A DNA stretch of 64,000 bases from Fen-1273 sp035516035 (GTDB lineage: Bacteria > Bacteroidota > Ignavibacteria > UBA10030 > UBA6906): positions 7,485 through 71,484 of the forward strand of contig DATJAS010000022.1 in assembly GCA_035516035.1 (NCBI GenBank), written 5' to 3'. The translations under genes and the position numbers were made by a program. Each line of letters starts with the position of its first letter. The stretch's first letter is position 1. Under the pieces are notes generated by a model, which was not told where the DNA came from, searched no databases, and saw only the letters and a list, made by a program, of their open reading frames with translations. Of the stretch, positions 17,475 to 26,325 are shown piece by piece.

Positions 17475-17744
17475 ATGCACAATAAGCGCGGGGGAGTCGC
17501 TGTTGCGGCCGCGATCCTGCTGGGCGCCGGCGCGGCGCTCCTGGGAGGGTGTTCTTCCAGCCCGGGCCAGGCGGAGTTGCAACAGCTGGACGATCTGAAA
17601 AAGGAAGTGGCGGACCTGCAGCACCAGGTCGCCGACAGGGAATCGACGAAGGCGACGCTCGACAAGGAGATCGCCGACAGCAACGCCAGGCTGAAGAAAT
17701 GCCACGACGACGAGGCGGTCGTCCGCGAACGCCTCGGGAAGTAA
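17475..17744 (+). CDS. Small coiled-coil lipoprotein
   Basis: It has 88 residues from the ATG at 17475, preceded by GGGAGGT. A lipoprotein signal ends in LLGGCSSSPG. The rest is a heptad-rich coiled coil (LQQLDDLKKEVADLQHQVAD). The size and form resemble Lpp-like envelope spacers, but the family is not identified. It is followed 40 bases on by a LysM-like coiled-coil protein, so the two may act together at the cell wall. Confidence 0.75.
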   Translation: MHNKRGGVAVAAAILLGAGAALLGGCSSSPGQAELQQLDDLKKEVADLQHQVADRESTKATLDKEIADSNARLKKCHDDEAVVRERLGK

Positions 17745-17784
17745 CCGTGCCGCAGGCACACAATCAGAGAAAGGACACAACACC

Positions 17785-18549
17785 ATGAAAGCACGAATGC
17801 GCGCGGGCGTCCTGCTTGCCGCCGCGATCCTGCTCCCTGCGGCGTTCGCTCCGGCGCAGCAGAAGATGTCGCACGACGAATGGCAGCGGGAGATCGAACA
17901 CTACACCGCGATGCGCAACGACGAGACGAGGAAGCTGAGCGCGGCCGATGCCGAGATCGCCGGTCTGCGGAGCCAGTCGGTAAAGCTCGCAGGCGACGTC
18001 GACCTCTGCACGAACGAGCTCTATGCGCTCGTCGGCTCCGATGCCGGGAAGGCCGCCGCGTACCGGAACGAAATCGCCGAGGCCGAGCAGAAGGCGAACG
18101 AGCTGATGCGGCTCTCCGATGCCGACCTGGTCTCGCGGAGCGGCGATGTGAAGTCGCTCGGGGCAACCGTGAAGGGACTCTGGCAGAACAAGCTCTCACT
18201 CATCCCGGAATTCTACGACCGGCTGACCGCCCTCAACGACGACGTTGCCCGGCTGGAAAAGACGCTCGGGGGAAGGGAAAAGACGTACACCGTGAAGAGC
18301 TGGAGCTCCAGCCACGACTGCCTCTGGACGATCTCCTCACGGAAATCGATCTACGGCGATCCGTGGCTCTGGCCGAAGATCTGGGAGGGGAACAGGGATC
18401 ACATCAAGGACCCCGACCTGATCTACCCCGGCGAGAGGCTCAACATCCCGCCCGGTGCCCCGCTGACGGCGGCGGAACGGAAGGCGGAGCATTCCTACTA
18501 CGCGTCGAGGCACCATACGCTGACGCGCAAGCCGCTGGCGAAGAAGTGA
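17785..18549 (+). CDS. Secreted coiled-coil protein with C-terminal LysM-like domain
   Basis: It has 254 residues with signal peptide MKARMRAGVLLAAAILLPAA, cleaved near APAQQ. Residues ~30-165 are helical, with heptad-like segments. Residues ~170-225 are a LysM-like motif: KTYTVKSWSSSHDCLWTISS..., YGDPWLWPKIWEGNRD, LIYPGERLNIP. LysM binds peptidoglycan, so a periplasmic cell-wall-associated role is likely. It lies 24 bases ahead of actA and could be co-transcribed with the respiratory operon. Confidence 0.8.
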   Translation: MKARMRAGVLLAAAILLPAAFAPAQQKMSHDEWQREIEHYTAMRNDETRKLSAADAEIAGLRSQSVKLAGDVDLCTNELYALVGSDAGKAAAYRNEIAEAEQKANELMRLSDADLVSRSGDVKSLGATVKGLWQNKLSLIPEFYDRLTALNDDVARLEKTLGGREKTYTVKSWSSSHDCLWTISSRKSIYGDPWLWPKIWEGNRDHIKDPDLIYPGERLNIPPGAPLTAAERKAEHSYYASRHHTLTRKPLAKK

Positions 18550-18573
18550 TCACGCAACCCGGGAGAGGGCCGC

Positions 18574-19230
18574 ATGGCGCAGATTTTTCATCCCAGCATG
18601 AAGGTTCTCTCCCGGGCGAGCATCGCGGCGGCGCTCATCCTCGGTGTGGCCGTCACGTGGACGGCGATCGGGATCTATGATTCGGGCTATACGACCGATG
18701 TGGACGTGCCGCGGGAGCAGGTGGTCCCGTTCAGCCACAAACGCCACGTGGACGGGAACGGGATCGCCTGCGAGTACTGTCACACGTCCGTGGACAGATC
18801 GTCGTTCGCGGGCATTCCGCCGACGTACACGTGCATGACCTGTCACTCGCAGATCTACACCCGGAGTCCGCTGCTCGAGCCTGTCAGGGCGAGCCTTCAG
18901 AGCGGCACGCCGCTCCGCTGGATCAGGGTGAACGACCTCCCCGACTTCGTCTATTTCAACCACAGCATCCACGTCGCCAAGGGAGTCGGGTGCGTGACGT
19001 GCCACGGGCAGGTCGACCAGATGCCGCTGACATGGCGCGCCCACACGCTCTTCATGTCCTGGTGCCTGGACTGTCACCGCGCGCCGCAGAAGTACATCCG
19101 TCCGCGGGAAGAAGTGCTGAACATGGACTACGTGCCGCCGGCCGACCAGGAGGAGCTGGGGCGGAGGCTTATCCGGGAGTACGCGATCGACACCGCACGG
19201 ATCACCGATTGTTCAACCTGCCACAGGTGA
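18574..19230 (+). CDS. actA: Alternative complex III subunit ActA, pentaheme cytochrome c
   Basis: Electron-carrying subunit of quinol:cytochrome c oxidoreductase. It has 218 residues with an N-terminal membrane anchor (SRASIAAALILGVAVTWTAI). Five CXXCH haem-binding sites are visible: CEYCH, CMTCH, CVTCH, CLDCH and CSTCH. This matches the pentaheme ActA of characterised complexes. It is the first act gene and is eight bases ahead of actB. Confidence 0.94.
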   Translation: MAQIFHPSMKVLSRASIAAALILGVAVTWTAIGIYDSGYTTDVDVPREQVVPFSHKRHVDGNGIACEYCHTSVDRSSFAGIPPTYTCMTCHSQIYTRSPLLEPVRASLQSGTPLRWIRVNDLPDFVYFNHSIHVAKGVGCVTCHGQVDQMPLTWRAHTLFMSWCLDCHRAPQKYIRPREEVLNMDYVPPADQEELGRRLIREYAIDTARITDCSTCHR

Positions 19231-19237
19231 CGGGGCG

Positions 19238-22200
19238 ATGAGCCAGAACGATGCGCCTGACTTTGCCGGGCTCCGGCGCCGGCTCTCGCAGCTGGGCGCC
19301 CGGGAGTACTGGCGGAGCCTGGGGGAACTTGCCGACACGCAGGAGTTCCGCGAGCTCCTGCACAGGGAGTTTCCTCCTTTTGCCTCCGTCCCCCCCGGCG
19401 GACTCAGCCGGAGGAAGTTTCTTTCGCTGATGGGCGCATCGCTCGCGCTGGCAGGGCTCAGCTCCTGCACGAAACAACCCGACGAAGAGATCGTGCCCTA
19501 CGTGAAATCCCCCGAGCTGATCGTCCCGGGGGAGCCGCTCTACTTTGCCACGGCCTACCCGGTGAGCGGATACGCCCGGGGGGTGATCGCGACCAGCCAC
19601 ATGGGCCGGCCGACGAAGCTCGAAGGGAATCCCGACCACCCGGCGAGCCTCGGGGCCATCGACGCGATCACGCAGGCGTCGATCCTGGCGCTGTATGACC
19701 CGGACCGTTCACAGGTGGTGACGCACCGGGGAGCGGTGAGCACGTGGGCGGAATTCCAGCAGGCCATTGAAACGCGCGGAGAACGCATCGCCCTCCTCAC
19801 GGGGAGAACGACGTCGCCGACGCTCGTCGGCCAGATCCAAATGCTCCTGGGAAAGCAGCCGCGCGTTCGCTGGTATACGTACGAGCCGGTTGCAGACGAT
19901 GCCGTCCGCGCGGGCGCCGTGACCGCGTTCGGAAGGCCCCTGGACACGCACTACAGGTTTGACCGCGCGGACGTCGTCCTGTCGCTCGACGCCGATTTTC
20001 TCCAGGCCGGGCCCGCGGGCCTCAGGTACGCGCACGATTTCGCCGCGCGGCGGCGCATCCGCAACAGGGAAGCCGACATCAACAGGCTCTACGTCGTGGA
20101 GAGCACGCCGTCGATCACGGGCGCCGCGGCGGATCACCGCTTCGCGCTCCCCGCGAGCGGCGTGGAACAGGTGGCGGCATCCGTCGGACGGCTGACGGGG
20201 GCTCCGCACTGGGAGGGTGCACCGGCCGGAGCCGACGGGCTCTCCACGGAGCTCGTGGCGCCGCTGGCCCGGGATCTCCTGGATCACCGGGGACGCTCGA
20301 TCGTCATCGCGGGCATTCACCAGCCGGGGCGCGTCCATGCTATGGCCCATGCGATCAACCACGCCCTCGGCAACTCGGGCGTGACCGTGTTCCACACCGA
20401 ACCGGTGGAGCTGGGGAGGTCGCTCCAGGCCGGCTCGCTCGTCGACCTGGTCCGCGCCATGGAAGCCGGGGAGGTGGAGACGCTCATTGTCATCGGGTGC
20501 AACCCGGCCTACGACGCACCGGCCGACCTCCCCTTCGCGGGGGCGCTTCGGCGCGTGCCTCTCACCGTGCACAGCGGTCTCTATAACGACGAGACGGCCT
20601 CTCTCTGCCACTGGCACGTGCCCGGGACACACTTCCTTGAAGAGTGGACCGACGTCCGGGCATACGACGGGACCGCCTCGATCGCTCAGCCTCTTATCGC
20701 CCCGCTCTACGACGGGAAATCTCTCCACGAGCTTGTGGCGCTCATCGCCGGTGAATCTTCTCCCCGGGGGTATGACATCGTCCGCGCCCGCTGGACGGCC
20801 GACATTCCAAAAGAAGGGTTCGACTCGTTCTGGAAGAAATCGTTGAACGACGGTTTTGTCGCAGGGAGCGCGCTTCCGGCGAAGGACGTCGTCCCGACGC
20901 TCCCGCCGGACTTCTGGAATTCCCGCCCCGCGGCTCCGGCAGGGGAGCATGCAGGCGAACTTGAGATCTGTTTCCTCCCCGACACGTCCGTCTGGGACGG
21001 ACGCTACGCCAACAACGGATGGCTCCAGGAACTTCCCCGTCCGCTCACGCGGCTCACCTGGGATAATGCGGCGCTGATCTCTCCCGGGGAGGCCGGCCGG
21101 CTCGGCGTCGGCACGGGAGATATCGTTGAGCTTACTCTTGACGGGCGTTCGCTGAAAGCGCCGGCGCTGGTGCTCCCCGGTCAGGCCCCCGGCGCGGTGA
21201 CGCTCCATCTCGGGTACGGCCGCACGAAGGGGGGGAGCGTCGGCTCAGGCGCCGGCGTGAGCGCCTACGCGCTCCGCACCGGGGCGGCCCCCTGGTACGC
21301 CCGCGGCCTGGGCGTCCGGGCCACGGGGGAGCGCTACGTTCTGGCGATCACGCAGGAACACCACGCGATGGAGGGGAGGCACCAGGTGCGCAGCGCCACG
21401 CGCGACGAATACCTGAAGAACCCCGACTTCGCCCGGCAGATGGAGCCGCAGTCGGGGGGGAGTCTCTACCCGCGGCGGGAGTACTCCGGCTACGCATGGG
21501 GGATGGCCATCGACCTCCACTCCTGCATCGGCTGCAACGCCTGCGTCGTCGCCTGCCAGGCGGAAAACAACATTCCCATCGTGGGGAAGGAGCAGGTGCT
21601 GGATTCGCGCGAGATGCACTGGATCCGGATCGACACCTACTTTGCCGGCGATCCGGAGACGCCGGAGATGTTCTTCCAACCCGTGACCTGCATGCAATGC
21701 GAAGACGCCCCCTGCGAGCTCGTCTGCCCCGTCGGCGCCACCGTGCACGACAGCGAAGGGCTGAACGTGATGGTGTACAACCGCTGCATCGGCACGCGCT
21801 ACTGCTCGAACAACTGCCCGTACAAGGTGCGGAGGTTTAACTTCCTCCAGTACACGGACGAGGATTCACCGACGCTTAAGATGCAGCGCAACCCCGACGT
21901 GACGGTACGGAGCCGGGGCGTCATGGAGAAGTGCACGTACTGCGTCCAGCGGATCAACGCCGCGCGCATCGGCGCCGAGCGGGAGGGGAGGGCGATACGG
22001 GACGGCGAGATCGTGACCGCCTGCCAGGCTGCCTGCCCCGCCGACGCGATCGTGTTCGGGAACGTCAACGACTCGTCGAGCCGCGTTGCGCGCCTGAAGG
22101 AGGGCGAACGCAACTACGCGCTCCTCGGCGAGCTGAACACGCGACCACGGACGACGTACCTTGCAAAGGTGACCAACCCGTTGAAGGCGGAAGAGGAGAT

Positions 22201-22273
22201 CGAACCGAAGGTCTCCGTGCAGAGCGGGCCGCTCGCCGAGGCCCCGGGAGAGACCGGTGAACGCGTTTCCTGA
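19238..22273 (+). CDS. actB: Alternative complex III subunit ActB, molybdopterin-oxidoreductase-like/iron-sulfur fusion
   Basis: It has 1011 residues. A Tat-like signal (SRRKFLSLMGASLALAG) lies near residues 55-72 and is followed by a Cys (SSC), so a lipid anchor is possible. Residues ~75-690 resemble the catalytic subunit of the DMSO-reductase family; in known ActB proteins this part carries no molybdenum. Residues ~745-980 are a ferredoxin-like domain with four cysteine clusters: CIGCNACVVAC, CMQCEDAPCELVCPVGA, CIGTRYCSNNCPYKV and CTYCVQRI...CQAACPADAI. It passes electrons between quinol and the cytochromes. It overlaps actC by 17 bases. Confidence 0.95.
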   Translation: MSQNDAPDFAGLRRRLSQLGAREYWRSLGELADTQEFRELLHREFPPFASVPPGGLSRRKFLSLMGASLALAGLSSCTKQPDEEIVPYVKSPELIVPGEPLYFATAYPVSGYARGVIATSHMGRPTKLEGNPDHPASLGAIDAITQASILALYDPDRSQVVTHRGAVSTWAEFQQAIETRGERIALLTGRTTSPTLVGQIQMLLGKQPRVRWYTYEPVADDAVRAGAVTAFGRPLDTHYRFDRADVVLSLDADFLQAGPAGLRYAHDFAARRRIRNREADINRLYVVESTPSITGAAADHRFALPASGVEQVAASVGRLTGAPHWEGAPAGADGLSTELVAPLARDLLDHRGRSIVIAGIHQPGRVHAMAHAINHALGNSGVTVFHTEPVELGRSLQAGSLVDLVRAMEAGEVETLIVIGCNPAYDAPADLPFAGALRRVPLTVHSGLYNDETASLCHWHVPGTHFLEEWTDVRAYDGTASIAQPLIAPLYDGKSLHELVALIAGESSPRGYDIVRARWTADIPKEGFDSFWKKSLNDGFVAGSALPAKDVVPTLPPDFWNSRPAAPAGEHAGELEICFLPDTSVWDGRYANNGWLQELPRPLTRLTWDNAALISPGEAGRLGVGTGDIVELTLDGRSLKAPALVLPGQAPGAVTLHLGYGRTKGGSVGSGAGVSAYALRTGAAPWYARGLGVRATGERYVLAITQEHHAMEGRHQVRSATRDEYLKNPDFARQMEPQSGGSLYPRREYSGYAWGMAIDLHSCIGCNACVVACQAENNIPIVGKEQVLDSREMHWIRIDTYFAGDPETPEMFFQPVTCMQCEDAPCELVCPVGATVHDSEGLNVMVYNRCIGTRYCSNNCPYKVRRFNFLQYTDEDSPTLKMQRNPDVTVRSRGVMEKCTYCVQRINAARIGAEREGRAIRDGEIVTACQAACPADAIVFGNVNDSSSRVARLKEGERNYALLGELNTRPRTTYLAKVTNPLKAEEEIEPKVSVQSGPLAEAPGETGERVS

Positions 22274-23642
22274 CAGCGTCCAGGCGGAGCCGCTCCTGCG
22301 GCCGGGGCACACCGGTGCCTCGATCACCGAGAGGATCACGTCGAACGTCCTCGTCCGCAGGACGCCGCGGAGCCTCTGGGTCGCGTTTGCGGTCGCCTTC
22401 GTGCTCGTCATGCTCCTCTTCTATGCCGTCGGGTATCTGCTCCTGAAGGGGGTGGGGATCTGGGGGATACGCATCCCCGTGGCGTGGGGATTCGCGATCG
22501 TGAACTTCGTCTGGTGGATCGGCATCGGGCATGCGGGCACGCTGATCTCCGCCATCCTCCTCCTCCTGGTCCAGCCCTGGCGAAACTCCATCAACAGGTT
22601 CGCGGAGGCGATGACGCTCTTCGCGGTGGGATGCGCGGGACTCTTCCCCCTCCTGCACCTCGGGCGCCCATGGGTGTTCTACTGGATCCTCCCCCTCCCG
22701 GAGACCATGACGCTCTGGCCGCAGTTCCGGAGCCCGCTGGTATGGGATGTCTTTGCCGTGGCCACGTACTTTACGATCTCGTTCATATTCTGGTACGTCG
22801 GGCTCATCCCGGACCTTGCGGCGATGCGCGACCGGGCCTCGCGCCGGTGGGTGCAGATCGCCTACGGGGTGCTCGCGATGGGGTGGACGGGGTCCGCGCG
22901 CCACTGGCACAGGTACGAGACGGCCTATCTTCTCCTCGCCGGGCTCGCAACGCCCCTGGTCGTTTCGGTCCACAGCGTCGTCAGTTTCGACTTCGCGGTG
23001 AGCATGCTCCCCGGGTGGCACACGACGATCTTTCCCCCCTATTTCGTGGCCGGCGCGATCTATTCCGGGTTCGCCATGGTGCTCTCGCTCGTCATCCCGG
23101 TGCGCAAGGTGTACGGACTGGAAGATTTCATCACGACCCGCCATCTCGACAACATGGCAAAGGTCATGCTGGCCACCGGCCTGATCGTCGCCTACGGCTA
23201 CGCCATGGAGACGTTTATCGCGTGGTACGGGGGGAACGGGTTCGAGCTTTCCATGATGCGCCTGAGGATGTTCGGCCCGTACGGGAACGCATACTGGCTG
23301 CTGATCCTCTGCAACATCCTGATCCCGCAGCTGCTCTGGCTCAGGTACTTCCGGCAGAAGCCCCTGGCCCTGTTCTGCGTCTCGATCGTCATCAATGTCG
23401 GGATGTGGCTGGAGCGGTACGTCATCATCGTGACGAGCCTGGCGCGCGATTTCCTCCCCTCGTCCTGGGCGATGTACTATCCGACGTTCTGGGACATCGC
23501 GACGCTCGCCGGCACGGTGGGCCTCTTCATCGCGCTGATGTTCGTCTTCATCCGGCTGATGCCGATGATTTCCATGTTCGAGCTGAAGCTCCTCCTCCCC
23601 TGGGCGCGGGGCGGGGGACGCGCGACGGAGGACGCCGAGTGA
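22257..23642 (+). CDS. actC: Alternative complex III subunit ActC, NrfD/PsrC-like quinone-binding membrane protein
   Basis: Integral membrane subunit of 461 residues with around ten hydrophobic segments. Characteristic stretches are WGFAIVNFVWWIGIGHAGTL, HLGRPWVFYWILPLP and WYVGLIPDLAAMRD. It provides a quinol-binding site in the alternative complex III. The start overlaps actB and the stop overlaps actD (GTGA), so translation is coupled. Confidence 0.95.
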   Translation: MNAFPDSVQAEPLLRPGHTGASITERITSNVLVRRTPRSLWVAFAVAFVLVMLLFYAVGYLLLKGVGIWGIRIPVAWGFAIVNFVWWIGIGHAGTLISAILLLLVQPWRNSINRFAEAMTLFAVGCAGLFPLLHLGRPWVFYWILPLPETMTLWPQFRSPLVWDVFAVATYFTISFIFWYVGLIPDLAAMRDRASRRWVQIAYGVLAMGWTGSARHWHRYETAYLLLAGLATPLVVSVHSVVSFDFAVSMLPGWHTTIFPPYFVAGAIYSGFAMVLSLVIPVRKVYGLEDFITTRHLDNMAKVMLATGLIVAYGYAMETFIAWYGGNGFELSMMRLRMFGPYGNAYWLLILCNILIPQLLWLRYFRQKPLALFCVSIVINVGMWLERYVIIVTSLARDFLPSSWAMYYPTFWDIATLAGTVGLFIALMFVFIRLMPMISMFELKLLLPWARGGGRATEDAE

Positions 23643-24175
23643 AGGCCCCCCCGATCTACGGGCTCATGGCGGAGTTCGATTCCCCGGCCGATGTCGTTGC
23701 CGCCGCAGGGCGGGCGTCTGCCGCAGGGTACACGCTGCTGGACGCATACTCCCCGTTCCCCGTGGAGGGGCTCGACAGTGCCCTCAGGGTGCGGCACACG
23801 CGCCTTCCCCTCCTGGTGCTGATCGGGGGGATCATCGGGTGCGCAGGGGGCTTCTTCATGCAGTACTATGCGGCGGTGATCGCGTACCCGCTCAACGTCG
23901 GGGGGCGCCCGCTCGACAGCTGGCCGTCGTTTATCCCCATCACGTTTGAGCTGACCGTGCTCTGCGCCGGGCTGACGGCGGTGATCGGCATGCTTGCACT
24001 CAACGGGCTGCCCAGACCGTACCACCCGGTCTTCAACGTCCCCTCGTTCGAGCGTGCGACGCTGGACGGGTTCTTCCTCTGCATCGAGGCCGCGGACCCG
24101 CTCTTTGGCGACAGGGAGACGCGCGAGTTTCTTGAAACACTCCGTCCGAAAGGGGTCCATGTCGTCCCTCACTGA
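23639..24175 (+). CDS. actD: Alternative complex III subunit ActD (DUF3341)
   Basis: It has 178 residues from a GTG overlapping the actC stop. It begins VKAPPIYGLMAEFDSPADVV, the usual opening of DUF3341 proteins, and has two central membrane segments (LLVLIGGIIGCAGGFFMQYY and ITFELTVLCAGLTAVIGMLA). It ends FLETLRPKGVHVVPH. It is a structural membrane subunit of ACIII without cofactors. It overlaps the actE start by 17 bases. Confidence 0.93.
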   Translation: MKAPPIYGLMAEFDSPADVVAAAGRASAAGYTLLDAYSPFPVEGLDSALRVRHTRLPLLVLIGGIIGCAGGFFMQYYAAVIAYPLNVGGRPLDSWPSFIPITFELTVLCAGLTAVIGMLALNGLPRPYHPVFNVPSFERATLDGFFLCIEAADPLFGDRETREFLETLRPKGVHVVPH

Positions 24176-24776
24176 GCTGAAATCGGTTCTCCGGGGAGTG
24201 CGCCCCCTCTGCGCGGCCGTCGCGTGCATCGCGGCGGCTGCCGTCGCCGGGGGATGCCACCTCGACATGTACGATCAGCCCAAATTCAAGCCGCTGGCCG
24301 CCGATCCCTTCTACGCCGATGGCGCCTCCGCACGGCCCCTCGTGGAAGGGACGGTCGCGCGCGGGCATGCCGACACGAACGAATACCGCTCGACGGGAAA
24401 GTCCGCCGGAAAGCTCGGGAGCGGTTTTCCCTTCCCGGTCACGATGCCCATCCTCCTGCGCGGGCGCGACCGGTTCGACACGTTCTGCTCCCCGTGCCAC
24501 GGCCGCCTCGCCGACGGCAACGGCATGGTCGTGAGGCGGGGGTTCCCGCGTCCCCCTTCGCTCCTGGCGGACAGCATACGGTCGGAACCCGAGGGATTCT
24601 TTTTCGACGTGGTCACCGAGGGGTTCGGGAGAATGTACAGTTACGCGCCGAGCATTCCCCCCGACGACCGCTGGGCGGTGGTGGCGTATCTGCGCGCGCT
24701 GCAGCTGCGCTCGAGTGTACCGGTGGCGGAGCTCCCTCCCGGTGACCGGGCACGGCTGGAAGGAGCGCCGCGCTGA
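24159..24776 (+). CDS. actE: Alternative complex III subunit ActE, monoheme cytochrome c lipoprotein
   Basis: It has 205 residues from the ATG at 24159, inside the end of actD. A lipoprotein signal ends AVAGGCHLDMYDQPK, and MYDQPKFKPL is typical of ActE. One haem site, CSPCHGRLADGNG, is followed by a Met-containing region (GFGRMYSYAPSIP) that could give the distal ligand. It is the electron-exit cytochrome of the complex. The stop overlaps the actF start (TGATG). Confidence 0.93.
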   Translation: MSSLTELKSVLRGVRPLCAAVACIAAAAVAGGCHLDMYDQPKFKPLAADPFYADGASARPLVEGTVARGHADTNEYRSTGKSAGKLGSGFPFPVTMPILLRGRDRFDTFCSPCHGRLADGNGMVVRRGFPRPPSLLADSIRSEPEGFFFDVVTEGFGRMYSYAPSIPPDDRWAVVAYLRALQLRSSVPVAELPPGDRARLEGAPR

Positions 24777-25936
24777 TGACATCAGGTGACGCCGTACGCT
24801 CTTTTGCACGCCTCCGCACGGCGGGGATCGTCGCCGCGATCGCGGGGGGGGCCGCCTTCGCACTGGGCGCCCTGCTGGCGCCGGGTCGCGTCCTCGAATC
24901 GTATCTCTTCGGCTACCTCTTCTGGCTGAATTTCACGCTGGGGTGCATGGGACTCCTGATGCTCCACCACATGGTGTCGGGGGGATGGGGATTCATGATA
25001 CAGCGTACGCTTGAAGCCGGCGCGTGGACTATACTGCCGATGGCGGTGCTCTTCCTGCCGCTCCTCTTCGGCGTCCGGGCGCTCTACCCGTGGGCGAGAG
25101 ACGGGGGGGTGGCCGTCTGGCGGGCCTGGCTGAACGTGAATTTCTTTGATCTCCGCGTCGCGCTCTACTTCGGCGTCTGGATCGTCATGACGCTCCTCCT
25201 CTGCAGCTGGTCGCGGCGGCAGGACGAGGGGGAGGGTCCTCATTTCACGCGCCGCCTCCGGCTCCTGAGCGCCGCGGGCATTCCCCTCTACGTGTTCACG
25301 ATGACGTTCGCCGCCATCGACTGGGTCATGTCGCTGGAACCCGGGTGGTTTTCGACGATCTACGGCGCGATCATCGTCGTCGACCAGGTTCTCTCTGCCC
25401 TGGCCCTCGCCGTGCTCCTCCTTCGCTACGTTCCCGTGTCGAAGCCGCTCAGAGACGTCGTCACCCCCCGGCGCGTTCACCACCTCGGGAACATGATACT
25501 CACGTTCGTGATCCTCTGGGCGTACGTCGCCTACTCGCAGTACATCATCATCTGGTCGGGCGACCTGCCGGACGAGAATTCCTGGTACCTGCACCGGACG
25601 GGGGAAGGATGGGGCGTACTGGCGGTCGCGGTGATCGTCGTCCACTTCTTCCTCCCGCTCGTCCTGCTCCTGTTCCGTTCCTCGAAGCGCTCGCTCCGTG
25701 CGCTCGCCCGCATCGCGCTCCTGCTCATCGTGGTGCGCTGTGCGGATACCTTTTGGCTGGTGATCCCCGCCTTCGCGCGGGGGGGCCTCGCCGTAACGCT
25801 GGCCGACGTCGCCGCTCCGGTGGCGATCGGCGGTCTCTGGGTCGCGGCATTCTCCTGGCGGCTGAAGGGAGGCTCCCTCGTCCCCCTGGGGGATCCCCGC
25901 TTCAATTCCTCCGAACCCGTGGCGGAAGGGGCATGA
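24776..25936 (+). CDS. actF: Alternative complex III subunit ActF, second NrfD-like membrane protein
   Basis: Membrane protein of 386 residues with about ten hydrophobic segments and the ActF stretch FWLNFTLGCMGLLMLHHMVS, then GGWGFMIQRTLEAG. Other family markers are FAAIDWVMSLEPGWFSTIYG and YSQYIIIWSGDLPDENSWYL. It is a paralogue-like partner of ActC. It is translationally coupled on both sides (actE and the small gene at 25933). Confidence 0.94.
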   Translation: MTSGDAVRSFARLRTAGIVAAIAGGAAFALGALLAPGRVLESYLFGYLFWLNFTLGCMGLLMLHHMVSGGWGFMIQRTLEAGAWTILPMAVLFLPLLFGVRALYPWARDGGVAVWRAWLNVNFFDLRVALYFGVWIVMTLLLCSWSRRQDEGEGPHFTRRLRLLSAAGIPLYVFTMTFAAIDWVMSLEPGWFSTIYGAIIVVDQVLSALALAVLLLRYVPVSKPLRDVVTPRRVHHLGNMILTFVILWAYVAYSQYIIIWSGDLPDENSWYLHRTGEGWGVLAVAVIVVHFFLPLVLLLFRSSKRSLRALARIALLLIVVRCADTFWLVIPAFARGGLAVTLADVAAPVAIGGLWVAAFSWRLKGGSLVPLGDPRFNSSEPVAEGA

Positions 25937-26325
25937 CTGTGACCGAGAAGGAGAACGATATCAGGTTCGGGAATGCGCTGGCCGGTGCCGGCGGGCTCAT
26001 CGGGCTCATCGCGGCGGGGATGCTCATCTCGCTCGGCGCGTTCCTCTTCGCCCGCGGCCACACCGCCGATCCGGGGCGCGACCCGGCGGTGTTCACCGCA
26101 CCCGGCGTGCTCCCCCCGGAGCCGAGATTCCAGACCGACCCGCACGCCGATCTCCTCCGGCTGCGGGCGGCGGAAGATACGATGCTGACGGGGTACGGCT
26201 GGGTGGAGCGGGATTCCGGGCTGGCCCGCATCCCGGTCGCCCGGGCGATGGCACTCCTGGCCGCGCGCGGTCTCTCCCTCCACGTCGACGGGGGACCCCG
26301 GCAGGGAAAGGAGGAGAGGCGATGA
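25933..26325 (+). CDS. Small membrane protein between actF and the SCO gene, unknown function
   Basis: It has 130 residues and starts at the ATG at 25933, overlapping the actF stop (ATGA); its own stop overlaps the SCO start. There is one membrane segment (GGLIGLIAAGMLISLGAFLF). It is followed by a Pro-rich periplasmic-side region with PRFQTDPHADLLRLRAAEDT and YGWVERDSGLARIPVARAMA. This last part resembles the Tyr-Gly-Trp-Val-Asp and Ile-Pro-Ile-Asp-Arg-Ala-Met segment found in small proteins of ACIII and SCO operons. The context suggests assembly or stabilisation of the ACIII-oxidase assembly. Confidence 0.75.
   Translation: MTVTEKENDIRFGNALAGAGGLIGLIAAGMLISLGAFLFARGHTADPGRDPAVFTAPGVLPPEPRFQTDPHADLLRLRAAEDTMLTGYGWVERDSGLARIPVARAMALLAARGLSLHVDGGPRQGKEERR

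Noticed and set aside
16619..18199. 526-residue minus-strand frame over the response regulator and lipoprotein genes
   Set aside because: Crosses several real genes and the intergenic hairpin; composition is Arg/Ser-rich shadow type.
19709..21208. 499-residue minus-strand frame opposite actB
   Set aside because: Shadow; actB has Tat-like signal and complete iron-sulfur motifs in the other strand.
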